Of a stretch of DNA of 64,000 bases, positions 19,525 through 29,672 are shown piece after piece. The DNA comes from Xenorhabdus miraniensis. GTDB lineage: Bacteria; Pseudomonadota; Gammaproteobacteria; Enterobacterales; Enterobacteriaceae. The stretch's first letter is position 1; every line of letters begins with the position of its first letter. The stretch is from assembly GCF_002632615.1 (NCBI RefSeq), contig NZ_NITZ01000015.1, positions 62,001 to 126,000 of the forward strand, in the 5' to 3' direction. Under the pieces are notes generated by a model. The model was not told where the DNA came from. It saw only the letters and a list, made by a program, of their open reading frames with translations, and did not search any database. The position numbers and the translations under genes are program-made.

Positions 19525-20892
19525 ATGAACGATAATAAAATGACTCCGCTTGAATGTCGGGCGACATGGGGTTTAGGTTCCGTTTTCTCTCTGCGCATGT
19601 TAGGTATGTTCATGGTTCTCCCCGTTCTGACGACCTATGGCTTAGAACTACATGATTCGACAGAGGCACTTATTGGAATTGCTATTGGTATCTACGGATT
19701 AACACAAGCAATATTCCAAATCCCATTTGGGTTACTTTCAGACAAAATTGGCAGAAAGCCCTTAATCATCGGCGGACTATTCATTTTTGTATTAGGCAGT
19801 ATTATTGCAGCACTTAGTGACTCTATCTGGGGCATTATCATTGGGCGAGCCTTACAAGGCACAGGGGCAATATCCGCCGCAATCATGGCATTGCTTTCTG
19901 ACCTGACCCGCGAACAGAACCGAACAAAAGCCATGGCATTTATCGGCATTAGCTTTGGCATTACATTTGCTTTCGCTATTGTTGTCGGCCCTATTATTAC
20001 CCACCACATCGGCTTAAATGGTCTGTTTTGGGCAATCGCAGTCCTTGCCAGTTGTGGAATTTTAATCACACTGTTCGCTGTTCCAAATACACATAAACAT
20101 GTTTTGAATCGTGAATCTGGGTTTGCCCGGGGTAGCTTTAAACGCGTACTCTCTGATCCTCAACTACTAAAACTCAATTTTGGTATTCTTAGCCTACATA
20201 CTTTACTGATGTCGAGTTTTGTTGCCCTGCCCCTCATCATGGAAAAAGTGGGTTTTCCCCCGCAACAACACTGGAAAGTGTATTTAATTACCACACTTAT
20301 TTCTTTCGTTGCCGTGCTGCCTTTCATTATTTACGCAGAAACCAAGCGTCGCATGAAACAAGTATTTTTACTTTGCATCGGTATGCTATTCATTGCAGAA
20401 GTCGTTTTATGGTCGCAAGGCGCACATCTTTGGGGGATCTTTGCTGGCATTCAAATCTTCTTTCTGGCATTTAATATCATGGAAGCTATTTTGCCTTCAC
20501 TTATCAGCAAAGAAGCCCCTGCGGGCTACAAAGGCACGGCTATGGGAGTCTACTCTACCAGCCAATTCCTTGGTGTTGCTTTAGGAGGAATTCTTGGTGG
20601 AATGCTTTATGAACTGCAAGGTGCATCATTGGTATTTCTGGGTGGGATAGCGCTGACTACACTCTGGTTTATTATCAGCCTCACATTACGGCAACCTCCG
20701 TATGTCAGTAGCATCAGACTTATTTTGCCTGAGCAATTACCCACCCCGGATAACCTGAAGAAAAAGATATTGGCACAGGCTGGCGTAAAAGATATCGTCA
20801 TCGTACCAGAAGAGCTGAGTGCCTACGTCAAAGTCGATACCAAACTGACCAACCGTACACAATTAGAGCAGATTGTATCGTCCCATGAGTAA
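19525..20892 (+). CDS. yajR: MFS transporter YajR
   Basis: Major facilitator family drug/proton antiporter-like protein whose natural substrate is unknown. The 455 residues (E. coli 454) have 12 membrane helices with the motif-A sequence GLLSDKIGRKPLI (about 75-87), motif B-like RALQGTGAISAAIMALL, and the extra C-terminal YAM domain (about 390-455, VKDIVIVPEELSAYVKVDTKLTN), which has a ferredoxin-like fold in E. coli YajR. Stand-alone gene with its own upstream region, convergent with yajQ. Confidence 0.95.
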   Translation: MNDNKMTPLECRATWGLGSVFSLRMLGMFMVLPVLTTYGLELHDSTEALIGIAIGIYGLTQAIFQIPFGLLSDKIGRKPLIIGGLFIFVLGSIIAALSDSIWGIIIGRALQGTGAISAAIMALLSDLTREQNRTKAMAFIGISFGITFAFAIVVGPIITHHIGLNGLFWAIAVLASCGILITLFAVPNTHKHVLNRESGFARGSFKRVLSDPQLLKLNFGILSLHTLLMSSFVALPLIMEKVGFPPQQHWKVYLITTLISFVAVLPFIIYAETKRRMKQVFLLCIGMLFIAEVVLWSQGAHLWGIFAGIQIFFLAFNIMEAILPSLISKEAPAGYKGTAMGVYSTSQFLGVALGGILGGMLYELQGASLVFLGGIALTTLWFIISLTLRQPPYVSSIRLILPEQLPTPDNLKKKILAQAGVKDIVIVPEELSAYVKVDTKLTNRTQLEQIVSSHE

Positions 20893-20928
20893 TTTGCTGG
20901 TTAGTGATGAAATCAGCTCAGGATCAGA

Positions 20929-20950
20929 GAGAGGGTTGAATAGCCCTCTC
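20929..20950. terminator. Hairpin between convergent yajR and yajQ
   Basis: Seven-base arms GAGAGGG / CCCTCTC with an eight-base loop in the middle of the 151-base convergent spacer. No strong T run on either side, so a moderate call. Confidence 0.5.
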
Positions 20951-21043
20951 CCATTAGACAAATTCACAATTTCTTGCCGTGCTTCAAAAAATCAGCCTTA
21001 AAAATTGCGTTAATTCGTCCCCAAAAACCATCTATGGCGGAAA

Positions 21044-21535
21044 TTAGTCACGGAAATTTGTAAACTGGAAAGGCTGCCCTAACTCTGCACCACGAACCAA
21101 TGCAATGACACTTTGCAGATCGTCACGTGCTTTTCCTGTTACCCGCACTTGTTCACCCTGAATCTGGGCTTGTACTTTCAGCTTACTGTCTTTAATCAGC
21201 TTCACAATTTTCTTCGCCAACGGTGTATCGATACCTTGCAGCAGCGTAGCTTCCACACTGTATGTTTTACCGCTGTGAACCATATTTTCAGGAATATTGA
21301 GCACAGAACCATCAATTCCGCGTTTCGCAAATTTTTCACGCAGAATATCGACCAATTGGTTCACCTGAAAATCAGACTCGCTCGCAATTTTAACTGATTC
21401 GTTCTTTTCGTTTAATTCAAAGCTCGCGTTGACGTTGCGGAAATCCCAGCGATTGGTTAACTCTCTTTGTGCGTTTTCTACTGCGTTACGCACTTCCTGC
21501 ATATCAACTTCTGAAACAATATCAAATGATGGCAT
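21044..21535 (-). CDS. yajQ: Nucleotide-binding protein YajQ
   Basis: Member of the YajQ family (two ferredoxin-like folds); members bind nucleotides or cyclic di-GMP in several proteobacteria, while the role in enterobacteria is not firmly known. The 163 residues begin [34 protein letters not shown] and end [12 protein letters not shown], both family hallmarks. A purine-rich Shine-Dalgarno stretch (GGAGGTGACGGGTA) precedes the ATG. Convergent with yajR, as in E. coli. Confidence 0.94.
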   Translation of the reverse strand: MPSFDIVSEVDMQEVRNAVENAQRELTNRWDFRNVNASFELNEKNESVKIASESDFQVNQLVDILREKFAKRGIDGSVLNIPENMVHSGKTYSVEATLLQGIDTPLAKKIVKLIKDSKLKVQAQIQGEQVRVTGKARDDLQSVIALVRGAELGQPFQFTNFRD

Positions 21536-21710
21536 TACCCGTCACCTCCTACTAATCAACAAATCGGCATGATAACCGCTTTCCATTATTGGCAAAAGAT
21601 CTATACTCGGGAGGTTTAGCGATCTTTGGGAGTTTTACTCTGTTTTGAGGTCAGTTGGCGTTAAATTAAAAATCGAGGTTCCCTATGCAAGTGTCCCTCA
21701 AGGAAGAAAT

Positions 21711-22625
21711 ATGAAAATAACGATTCTCGGCTGTGGCGCTATAGGTAAACTGTGGCTTGCCGCCTTATCCAAACGGAATCTCAGTGTTCAGGGATGGTTA
21801 AGGGTTCCACAACCTTTTGTTTCCGTGCATATCGAAAATTTCAATGGTCAGGTTTTTAATCAACAACTTCCGGCTAATAACGAAAAGCACCTCGCTGAAA
21901 GCAAATTACTTCTGGTCTGTTTAAAAGCGTGGCAGGTTTCTGGCGCACTTAATAACCTTGTAGATAAACTCTCCCCCCATTGCCCAATTTTGTTACTACA
22001 CAATGGAATGGGGACCTTGGAAGAATTGCTGCCTCTCCCCAATCCGATTTTACTTGGCGTGACCACTCATGGTGCCTATCAGAAAAATGGCATTGTTTAT
22101 CACAAATCACAAGGTATTACCCACATTGGCTCAGTGACTGCCAATGCTAATAAACTCTGTGAATTGGCTGATATCTTGCACTGTGCACTCCCTGATGTGG
22201 CATGGCATAAGAAAATACACGCCATCAGTTGGATGAAACTTGCCGTTAATTGTGTCATTAATCCACTCACAGTAATACATGATTGCAAAAATGGTGAATT
22301 ACAACATCACGTTACACATATTCAATTATTGTGTGATGAAATTCACCGGGTCATGGAACATGATGGTATCCATACCACCAAACAGACACTTGTTGATTAC
22401 GTCATGAATGTGATTGAGCAGACATCCGAAAATTATTCATCCATGCTGCAAGATATACGTGCACAACGACATACAGAAATAGACTACATTACCGGTTTCT
22501 TATTGCGCCGGGCACGTATACACGGCCTGCCTGTCACAGAAAATACGGCTGTTTATCATTATATTAAACGCAAGGAGGGAGAATATGAGCGCCTCAGTCC
22601 TTATTTGCCTGGCTCATGGCAGTGA
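21711..22625 (+). CDS. panE: 2-dehydropantoate 2-reductase
   Basis: NADPH-dependent ketopantoate reductase (apbA/panE) in pantothenate and coenzyme A synthesis. The 304 residues open with the Rossmann motif [15 protein letters not shown], include [11 protein letters not shown] and LHNGMGT, the catalytic Lys region [15 protein letters not shown] and the closing [21 protein letters not shown]. The ATG at 21711 is chosen because AAGGAAG lies six bases upstream; the upstream extension is not homologous. Its last 41 bases overlap yajL in another frame. Confidence 0.95.
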   Translation: MKITILGCGAIGKLWLAALSKRNLSVQGWLRVPQPFVSVHIENFNGQVFNQQLPANNEKHLAESKLLLVCLKAWQVSGALNNLVDKLSPHCPILLLHNGMGTLEELLPLPNPILLGVTTHGAYQKNGIVYHKSQGITHIGSVTANANKLCELADILHCALPDVAWHKKIHAISWMKLAVNCVINPLTVIHDCKNGELQHHVTHIQLLCDEIHRVMEHDGIHTTKQTLVDYVMNVIEQTSENYSSMLQDIRAQRHTEIDYITGFLLRRARIHGLPVTENTAVYHYIKRKEGEYERLSPYLPGSWQ

Positions 22626-23172
22626 AGAGATAGAAGCAGTCACAACAATTGATTTACTTGTTCGAGCCGGAATCGATGTTACTGTGGCCAGCACCGAAAC
22701 AGACGGTACCCTCATACTAACCTGCTCACGTGGTGTCAAAATCGTTGCAGATGTTCCTTTGGTTGATGTCGTGGACGAAGATTTCGATGCCGTTGTCCTG
22801 CCCGGAGGGTTAAAAGGTGCAGAATGTTTTCGGGACAGTTTACTGGTAGTGGAAAAGATCCGAATAGCACAAAGCCAGGGGAAAATCATTGCAGCAATCT
22901 GTGCATCTCCCGCTATTGTGCTGGAATATCATCAACTTTTCCCCATCGGTAACATGACTGGCTATCCTGGTATGCAAGATAAAATTGCACCAGAAAAATG
23001 GATTGATAAGCGGGTTTATTTTGATGAAAGGGTTAATTTGCTGACCAGCCAAGGGCCTGCCACCGCTTTTGACTTTGCCTTAAAGCTGATTGAGTTATTA
23101 AAAGGGAAAGAGAAAGCGGCAGAAGTTGCCGCTCAACTCGTGTTACCGCCCGGCATTAATAACTACCAGTAA
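22585..23172 (+). CDS. yajL: DJ-1/PfpI family protein YajL
   Basis: Class I glutamine-amidotransferase-like protein related to human DJ-1; in E. coli YajL it acts in oxidative-stress protection, and a deglycase activity has been proposed but is debated. The 195 residues show the nucleophile-elbow Cys in [11 protein letters not shown] and the acidic partner in AHGSEEIEA (Glu near residue 15). GGAGG precedes the ATG within panE, and the 41-base overlap suggests translational coupling with panE. Confidence 0.95.
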   Translation: MSASVLICLAHGSEEIEAVTTIDLLVRAGIDVTVASTETDGTLILTCSRGVKIVADVPLVDVVDEDFDAVVLPGGLKGAECFRDSLLVVEKIRIAQSQGKIIAAICASPAIVLEYHQLFPIGNMTGYPGMQDKIAPEKWIDKRVYFDERVNLLTSQGPATAFDFALKLIELLKGKEKAAEVAAQLVLPPGINNYQ

Positions 23173-23187
23173 TTATCTCATAACATA

Positions 23188-23218
23188 GGCTGCTTAAGGG
23201 TATGTTCCATAAGCAGCC
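23188..23218. terminator. Hairpin between convergent yajL and thiI
   Basis: Nine-base arms GGCTGCTTA / TAAGCAGCC with a 13-base loop, centred in the 65-base convergent spacer. Lacks a T run but is well placed for both genes. Confidence 0.5.
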
Positions 23219-23237
23219 CCAATGTCGCAATCTTAGC

Positions 23238-24686
23238 TCAAGGACGATACACCTTCACGTTTTCGAAACCTTGTTCACGCAGGTAAAGAGCCTGTAAACG
23301 GCTCATCACGCCACGTTCACAATAGAGCAAGTACGTTTTTTCCTTCGGCAAATCGCCAAACTGGGTACTCAGCTTATAAAAAGGTAATGACTGAATTTCA
23401 ATATCATTCATGCTTAGCGGGCGATCATCCTGCTCATCTGGAGAGCGGATATCCAGCAACACATCATTGGAGGAAAATTCCGTCACCATTTCCACTTCCA
23501 CAACCTGCTCGCTGGTTTGCTCTGCAATCTGGCGGATATCCAGATTCTGAGCTTCACTCACTGCCCTCTCCAACACCTCGAAATCAAAATTGTTTTCTTC
23601 TGCTTCGATTTTGGCTTTAACTGCTTTCACGGTTGGGCTTTTTGAAATCACACCACAAAATTCTGGCATGGTACGGGCGAAATCTTCTGTACCAATCTCT
23701 CGAGCCAATTTAATAATGTGCTCTTTATCATGCGAAATCAGAGGACGAAGGATCAACGTATCTGAAGCATTATCAATCAGCCTTAAATTAGTCAAAGTCT
23801 GGCTGGAAACCTGCCCTAATGCCTCCCCCGTGACTATCGCCTGTACACCGTAGCGCTCAGCAATTTTCGAGGCCGCCCTGACCATCATTCTTTTCAGAAC
23901 AACGCCCATTTGCCCGTCTTCAACCTTTTCCAGAATTTCTGCGACAACAGGCTCAAAATCGACAGCAACAAAACGGACTTTATGAGAACTCCCAAAGCGG
24001 TTCCACAAATAATGAGCAACCTGCTTCACGCCAATTTCATGGGCAGAGCCGCCAAGATTAAAGAAACAGTAATGCACACGACAGCCACGACGCATCAACA
24101 TATAACTGGAAACGCCGGAATCAAACCCTCCAGAAATGAGTGACAGCACATCTTCCTGTGTACCGATAGGGAAGCCACCGATACCTTCATGACGGGCTTT
24201 AACCAGAATCAATTTGTCCTGATCAATTTCCAAGTTGACGGTCACATCGGGATGAGTCAACTTAACTTTGGCGGATTCAATATGCTGGTTCAAACCACCA
24301 CCAACATAGCGTTCTACTTCATTGGATGTAAAACTGTGTTTGCCGCGACGCTTGGCACGAACACAAAACGTTTTACCGGGCAACAAATGGCCATATGTTT
24401 CGTAAGTTTGTTCAAAGATATGATGCAAGTCACGAAAATCTCTCTCTTCTACTTGCAGGATATGATGAATGCCCGGAATACGTGTTAGTGCGTCACAAAT
24501 TTCTGCACCGAGATTATCATTTTTGACCCGAACTTCGATATTATCCCAATGACGAACAACAGCAATGCCTTCTCCAAATGTTTTCAGCACATTACGGATA
24601 TTGCTGGCAAGAATTTTAATAAAGCGTAAACGGACAGTTTGGCTCTTGATCGTGATTTCTGGGAATAATTTAATGATAAACTTCAT
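23238..24686 (-). CDS. thiI: tRNA 4-thiouridine sulfurtransferase ThiI
   Basis: Makes 4-thiouridine at tRNA position 8 and supplies sulfur for the thiazole of thiamine. The 482 residues (E. coli 482) comprise an N-terminal ferredoxin-like region, a THUMP domain, the PP-loop ATP pyrophosphatase domain with [13 protein letters not shown], and a C-terminal rhodanese domain whose active Cys lies in [11 protein letters not shown], as needed for both roles in enterobacteria. Divergent from xseB. Confidence 0.97.
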   Translation of the reverse strand: MKFIIKLFPEITIKSQTVRLRFIKILASNIRNVLKTFGEGIAVVRHWDNIEVRVKNDNLGAEICDALTRIPGIHHILQVEERDFRDLHHIFEQTYETYGHLLPGKTFCVRAKRRGKHSFTSNEVERYVGGGLNQHIESAKVKLTHPDVTVNLEIDQDKLILVKARHEGIGGFPIGTQEDVLSLISGGFDSGVSSYMLMRRGCRVHYCFFNLGGSAHEIGVKQVAHYLWNRFGSSHKVRFVAVDFEPVVAEILEKVEDGQMGVVLKRMMVRAASKIAERYGVQAIVTGEALGQVSSQTLTNLRLIDNASDTLILRPLISHDKEHIIKLAREIGTEDFARTMPEFCGVISKSPTVKAVKAKIEAEENNFDFEVLERAVSEAQNLDIRQIAEQTSEQVVEVEMVTEFSSNDVLLDIRSPDEQDDRPLSMNDIEIQSLPFYKLSTQFGDLPKEKTYLLYCERGVMSRLQALYLREQGFENVKVYRP

Positions 24687-24915
24687 AGTAAGATATAGTA
24701 GTCATTCAATGTTGAACTATCACAAACAATGTCCATGATTGTTCTTAAGTGTTCAGTTGGATAGGGTGCAGAGTATAACATCATCTCGCTAGATCGACTG
24801 TAAAAAAAACAGCGGTAACACATGATTTATTTCTCTTGGTGTAGTAGGGTACTCTGCAATTCTGTAGCGAACTTGCTTTGCTGTAATTCGTTAAATAACC
24901 ATACGTTAAGTCATT

Positions 24916-25173
24916 ATGTCTAAAGCAAATCAAACATCAGAAACCGAACAAACGCCAGTATTTGAGAGCTCGTTGAAAGAGCTGGAAGAAATTGTTATTC
25001 GGCTGGAATCCGGGGAACTCCCATTAGAAGATGCGTTGAATGAATTTGAACGCGGAATTCAACTTGCAAGACAGGGGCAGAAAACTCTCCAGCAGGCGGA
25101 GCAACGAGTGCAAATTTTATTGAATCATGACGCACAATCGCCACTTGATGAATTTTCGTCCGATGCTGAGTAA
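24916..25173 (+). CDS. xseB: Exodeoxyribonuclease VII small subunit
   Basis: Small subunit of ExoVII, which degrades single-stranded DNA together with XseA. The 85 residues hold the signature [33 protein letters not shown] and end in a helical tail. First gene of the xseB-ispA(-dxs) run, five bases before ispA. Confidence 0.95.
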   Translation: MSKANQTSETEQTPVFESSLKELEEIVIRLESGELPLEDALNEFERGIQLARQGQKTLQQAEQRVQILLNHDAQSPLDEFSSDAE

Positions 25174-25177
25174 ATTT

Positions 25178-26110
25178 ATGTCTGAACAATACGAGACGCC
25201 TTTTGAAGAACACTCTTTTGAGGAAAAATTGCGTGCTTGTCAGCAACATGTCAATGACAAGCTGATGGCGACATTTTCTTCATTACCCTTTTTAAACAGC
25301 CCGTTAGGCACAGCAATGCAACATGGGGCAGTCTTGGGTGGAAAACGGCTACGCCCATTTTTAGTTTACAGTGTGGGCGAAATGTTCGGTCTCCCCAAAA
25401 AGGGTCTTGATGCCGCTGCCCTCGCATTAGAATGTATCCATGCTTATTCATTGATCCATGATGATTTACCTGCCATGGATAATGACGATTTACGCCGCGG
25501 TCAGCCCACCTGCCATATCAAATTTGGTGAAAGTCAGGCCATTCTGGCGGGGGATGCTTTACAGTCACTGGCCTTTGAAATTCTAGCAAAACAAGATATG
25601 CCGGATGTTGCCTTATCCGACCGCCTTGCCATGATCGCTGAACTGGCAAGTGCCAGTGGCTTTGCCGGGATGTGTGGTGGACAATCACTGGATTTAGAAG
25701 CAGAAGGTAAACAAATCGACCTTGCCTCGCTGGAGCAGATCCACCGGCATAAAACAGGTGCATTGATACGCTCAGCCGCCCGGATAGGGGCTTATAGTGC
25801 AGGGCAACGTGGTCATGATGTATTGCCTTTGTTGGATCAATATGCTCAAGCCATTGGCCTCGCATTTCAGGTACATGATGATATTTTGGATGTCATTGGC
25901 AATACTGAGATTATCGGCAAGCGTCAAGGCAACGACCAACAACTCGGCAAAAGCACCTATCCTGCCTTATTGGGTCTGAAACAAGCCCAGAAAAAGGCCC
26001 GGGATCTGTATGAAGAAGCGATCGCCGCACTCACAGAGCTGGAAAAGCAGTCATATAACACCACAACCTTAAAAGAACTGGCTGGTTTTATCATTGAGAG
26101 AAACAGCTAA
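25178..26110 (+). CDS. ispA: Farnesyl diphosphate synthase
   Basis: Condenses dimethylallyl diphosphate with two isopentenyl diphosphates to farnesyl diphosphate. The two Asp-rich motifs are present: DDLPAMDNDDLRRG and FQVHDDILDVIGN, with GGKRLRPFL and the QLGKSTYPALLGL region. The start at 25178 falls four bases after the xseB stop and yields 310 residues, eleven longer than E. coli because of an N-terminal extension (SEQYETPFEEHSF); internal starts are possible. Confidence 0.95.
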   Translation: MSEQYETPFEEHSFEEKLRACQQHVNDKLMATFSSLPFLNSPLGTAMQHGAVLGGKRLRPFLVYSVGEMFGLPKKGLDAAALALECIHAYSLIHDDLPAMDNDDLRRGQPTCHIKFGESQAILAGDALQSLAFEILAKQDMPDVALSDRLAMIAELASASGFAGMCGGQSLDLEAEGKQIDLASLEQIHRHKTGALIRSAARIGAYSAGQRGHDVLPLLDQYAQAIGLAFQVHDDILDVIGNTEIIGKRQGNDQQLGKSTYPALLGLKQAQKKARDLYEEAIAALTELEKQSYNTTTLKELAGFIIERNS

Positions 26111-26118
26111 AAAACAGG

Positions 26119-26143
26119 CCATATTAATCACCAATTAATATGG
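26119..26143. repeat. Hairpin in the ispA-dxs spacer
   Basis: Ten-base arms CCATATTAAT (26119-26128) / ATTAATATGG (26134-26143) nine bases after the ispA stop. No T run. It may partly separate dxs from the upstream genes, which are tightly linked in E. coli. Confidence 0.5.
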
Positions 26144-26273
26144 TCATTAGTTATCTAAAAACCCAATAATCAATAAGAACGTATTATGGGGCGAACCCGA
26201 AAATTACACACAGATAATAGAGGGTTCTTAATATTCAACTTCTAACGGGTATAGCATTTTATACAGGCATAGC

Positions 26274-28139
26274 ATGAGCATTGATATAGCGAAATATCCA
26301 ACATTGGCATTGGCGGAGACTCCAGAAGAGCTTCGCCTGCTACCCAAAGACACTTTGCCAAAGTTATGCGATGAACTGCGTCAATTTTTGCTGAACAGTG
26401 TCAGCCGCTCCAGTGGTCACTTTGCTTCCGGCCTTGGCGCTATCGAATTAACCGTCGCACTTCACTATATTTATAAAACACCCTTTGACAATTTGGTCTG
26501 GGATGTAGGCCATCAAGCCTACCCACATAAAATTTTAACCGGACGTCGTGATCGCATCGATACTATTCGCCAGAAAAATGGTCTGCACCCTTTCCCGTGG
26601 CGGGATGAAAGTGAATATGACACCTTATGTGTGGGTCACTCATCCACTTCAATCAGCGCCGGTTTGGGCATGGCAATCGCGGCAAGGCACGAAGGTAAAG
26701 GCCGTAAAACCGTTTGTGTGATCGGCGATGGTGCCATCACGGCGGGCATGGCTTTTGAAGCCATGAACCATGCAGGGGATATTGACCCTGATATGCTGGT
26801 TATTCTCAATGACAATGAAATGTCTATCTCTGAAAACGTCGGGGCGTTGAATAACCATCTGGCACAATTGCTGTCGGGCAAGCTGTATACAACGCTGCGT
26901 GAAGGCGGTAAAAAAGTCTTTTCCAACCTGCCCCCCATCAAAGAGTTGCTGAAAAAAACCGAAGAACACCTTAAAGGCATGGTTGTTCCGGGAACACTGT
27001 TTGAAGAACTTGGGTTTAACTACATCGGGCCTGTTGATGGTCATGACGTACTGGCGCTGACCCAAACCTTAAAAAATATGCGTGAACTGAAAGGGCCACA
27101 ATTCCTGCATATCATGACCAAAAAAGGCCGTGGTTATGCGCCGGCGGAAAAAGACCCAATCAGTTGGCATGCAGTTCCCAAATTCGATCCAAAAACGGGC
27201 TCCCTGCCCAAAAGTGTGGATACTCGCCCGACATTTTCCAAGATCTTCGGTGACTGGCTGTGTGAAGAAGCCGTCCATGACAAAAAACTGATGGCGATCA
27301 CCCCGGCCATGCGGGAAGGTTCCGGCATGGTTCGTTTCTCCCGTGAATATCCTGAACAGTATTTTGATGTCGCGATTGCCGAGCAACATTCCGTCACTTT
27401 TGCCGCGGGTTTGGCTATTGGTGGCTACAAGCCAATTGTCGCCATTTATTCCACCTTCCTGCAACGCGCTTATGATCAGGTGATCCACGATGTTGCCATC
27501 CAGAATTTACCAGTGCTGTTTGCCATCGACCGTGGCGGCATTGTTGGTGCAGATGGGCAAACCCATCAGGGGGCATTCGACCTATCCTTCCTGCGTTGTC
27601 TCCCAAATATGGTGATTATGGCCCCCAGCGATGAAAACGAATGTCGCCAGATGCTGCATACCGGACATCACTATCAAGAAGGCCCTACAGCCGTCCGTTA
27701 CCCTCGCGGCGCAGGAACCGGAGCCGAACTTCAACCACTGGAAACAGTGCCAATAGGTAAAGGCGTACTCCGTCGTCAGGGAGAACGAATTGCGATCCTT
27801 AACTTTGGTACATTGTTGCCTTACGCATTGCAAGCGGCTGAAAACCTGGATGCAACGGTTGTCGATATGCGTTTCGTCAAACCGCTGGATAAAGAGCTGG
27901 TACTGGATATGGCGGCCAGCCATGATTTATTGGTGACTTTGGAAGAAAACGCCATTATGGGCGGTGCAGGCAGTGGCGTTAACGAACTTCTGATGCAGGA
28001 AAAACGGCCGATTCCCGTATTAAACCTTGGCTTACCGGATTATTTTATACCACAAGGAACACAGCAAGAGCTTCACGCTGATTTGGGTCTGGATGCGGCA
28101 GGTATTCAAAACAGTATCGAGCAATATCTGGCTAAATAA
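26274..28139 (+). CDS. dxs: 1-deoxy-D-xylulose-5-phosphate synthase
   Basis: Thiamine-diphosphate enzyme joining pyruvate and glyceraldehyde 3-phosphate, the first step of the MEP isoprenoid route and a source for thiamine and pyridoxal. The 621 residues (E. coli 620) include [17 protein letters not shown], the ThDP-binding [15 protein letters not shown] to NDNEMSIS span, the catalytic-Glu motif [15 protein letters not shown], and the C-terminal transketolase-like domain with [15 protein letters not shown] 12-base terminator hairpin follows; the accessory block starts beyond it. Confidence 0.98.
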   Translation: MSIDIAKYPTLALAETPEELRLLPKDTLPKLCDELRQFLLNSVSRSSGHFASGLGAIELTVALHYIYKTPFDNLVWDVGHQAYPHKILTGRRDRIDTIRQKNGLHPFPWRDESEYDTLCVGHSSTSISAGLGMAIAARHEGKGRKTVCVIGDGAITAGMAFEAMNHAGDIDPDMLVILNDNEMSISENVGALNNHLAQLLSGKLYTTLREGGKKVFSNLPPIKELLKKTEEHLKGMVVPGTLFEELGFNYIGPVDGHDVLALTQTLKNMRELKGPQFLHIMTKKGRGYAPAEKDPISWHAVPKFDPKTGSLPKSVDTRPTFSKIFGDWLCEEAVHDKKLMAITPAMREGSGMVRFSREYPEQYFDVAIAEQHSVTFAAGLAIGGYKPIVAIYSTFLQRAYDQVIHDVAIQNLPVLFAIDRGGIVGADGQTHQGAFDLSFLRCLPNMVIMAPSDENECRQMLHTGHHYQEGPTAVRYPRGAGTGAELQPLETVPIGKGVLRRQGERIAILNFGTLLPYALQAAENLDATVVDMRFVKPLDKELVLDMAASHDLLVTLEENAIMGGAGSGVNELLMQEKRPIPVLNLGLPDYFIPQGTQQELHADLGLDAAGIQNSIEQYLAK

Positions 28140-28151
28140 TCTCTGATATTC

Positions 28152-28188
28152 GGATGAGTGTTTTGTTAAACACTCATCCATTCTTCTC
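28152..28188 (+). terminator. Rho-independent terminator of dxs
   Basis: Perfect 12-base stem GGATGAGTGTTT (28152-28163) / AAACACTCATCC (28168-28179) with loop TGTT, followed by ATTCTTCTC. It ends the core gene run and marks the left edge of the accessory block. Confidence 0.88.
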
Positions 28189-28357
28189 TCCACATCAATA
28201 TTTACCCTACCAAATTTTTCTATTGAGATATTTCATTTAATCCCTTAACACATTCAAAAAACTCATTATAAGAATTAAAATTTAATGCACCAATCTCTTA
28301 AATTCTTCTTTAGCTCTCAAATAACAGAGATTCATTTGACTAAAAATTAACACAATG

Positions 28358-28382
28358 ATAACCATTAAATTAGCATGGTTAT
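28358..28382 (+). promoter_or_regulatory. Candidate operator upstream of the aminomutase operon
   Basis: Inverted repeat ATAACCAT (28358-28365) / ATGGTTAT (28375-28382) with a nine-base spacer, 66 bases before the first ATG. A possible -35 TTGACT lies at 28336, so a regulator bound here would cover the -10 region. The regulator is unknown. Confidence 0.35.
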
Positions 28383-28448
28383 TATGTCTGTTATCTATGC
28401 AACACAATAGAAACTAAATAACACTAATAAATATTGAGATTGTATATA

Positions 28449-29618
28449 ATGAATAATATCAATGTAGTCCCCCACTTACAGCAGCTCTTATTTGACTCTG
28501 ATAAAAATTGGCTCGACTGGCGCTGGCAACAAAAAAACGCATTACGTGATGAAGTATCTTTACGGACTGCCTGTGGCGGATGGAATGAAGAAATCACGCA
28601 ACGTATTCAACAAAATTTACAAGGCCAGAAAATACAAATCACCCCCTACTACCTCAGCAGGATCTTAGCCACCAACCAATCTGGCGATATCACAACAAAC
28701 CCTCTCTGGCGGCAAGTCGTTCCGTTCTGGAACGAAGAAAAACTCAATGGTTACGATGGCGAATCTGAAAATTGGGAGCTCAATGATGAGATGAAAACCC
28801 CTATCTGCCAGCATAAATATGACAATCGAGTTATTTTGCGGATGGTCAACGCCTGTAATTCTTACTGCCAATTCTGTTTTGAAGCCCTGAGAACATTGAA
28901 AGTTGATTCAGGCAAATCGAATGCCGGGCGCAGTTCTTTTCAACAATCGCTCGAATACATTAAAAATACGCCTTCGGTGGAAGAAGTCATCCTGAGCGGT
29001 GGTGATCCGTTAATGCTGACGGATAACAAACTAGATGAATCGTTGGCTGCTATTCGGGAGATTAGAGAAGATCTGCTGATCCGTGTGCATTCCCGTGCTC
29101 TGACATTCAATCCTTACCGAATTACTGATGCTCTCATTGAGACGTTGAAAAAACACCGCGTCAACGCCTTTGGTGTTCATGTTTGCCATCCATTTGAGTT
29201 AAGCCAAGAATTTCAGTCTGCCGTGCGCCGCATTCAACGCGTCGTGCCGATTGTTTTTTCTAACATGCCCTTCCTGCGCGGAATCAATGACAGTGAAGAA
29301 ACCCTCCACAAACTGTTTATCGATCTGTACCGCATGGGGGTAAAACCTTACTACCTTTACCACTTTATGCCTTTCTCTCCCGGCTCATCGGAATATAAAG
29401 CATCAATCAACGATGCCATCGTCATCATGAACAAACTCAAACGCCGAGTTTCCAACATCGCCTTACCAGAATATGTCCTGCCACATATGAAAGGAAAATT
29501 CACCGTGCCTTTGTTTACTCGCCCAGACGAGATACCTCATTTTGAAACTATCGACGGCAAACGTTATTACCGTTTTATCAACTGGCAAAACGAGCAATGT
29601 GAGTGGTTGGATAACTAA
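28449..29618 (+). CDS. KamA-family radical SAM aminomutase, substrate unknown
   Basis: Radical S-adenosylmethionine, PLP-dependent enzyme of the lysine 2,3-aminomutase family, expected to move an amino group between alpha and beta carbons. Seen: WLDWRWQ near residue 21, ITPYYLS, the cluster motif Cys136-x3-Cys140-x2-Cys143, the GGDPL SAM motif (184-188), HPFELS and FLRGINDS. Departures from lysine aminomutase: the residue two after the third Cys is Glu, not the carboxylate-binding Arg; PYYLY is followed by His305-Phe306 where KamA has Cys-Asp; and the PLP loop is MKGKFTVPL (Lys348/Lys350) without the Asp and PGGGGK. So lysine is an unlikely substrate. The start at 28449 is an ATG; an upstream TTG would add five residues. 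First gene of a four-gene operon. Confidence 0.85.
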   Translation: MNNINVVPHLQQLLFDSDKNWLDWRWQQKNALRDEVSLRTACGGWNEEITQRIQQNLQGQKIQITPYYLSRILATNQSGDITTNPLWRQVVPFWNEEKLNGYDGESENWELNDEMKTPICQHKYDNRVILRMVNACNSYCQFCFEALRTLKVDSGKSNAGRSSFQQSLEYIKNTPSVEEVILSGGDPLMLTDNKLDESLAAIREIREDLLIRVHSRALTFNPYRITDALIETLKKHRVNAFGVHVCHPFELSQEFQSAVRRIQRVVPIVFSNMPFLRGINDSEETLHKLFIDLYRMGVKPYYLYHFMPFSPGSSEYKASINDAIVIMNKLKRRVSNIALPEYVLPHMKGKFTVPLFTRPDEIPHFETIDGKRYYRFINWQNEQCEWLDN

Positions 29619-29672
29619 ATTATCCATTACTTTTCAGTAAATGATAAAACCTATTTATTTCAAGGGTGCCAA

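Noticed and set aside
28449..29618. Calling the aminomutase kamA or epmB
   Set aside because: Cluster-flanking and substrate-site residues differ from both, and no efp or epmA gene is near.
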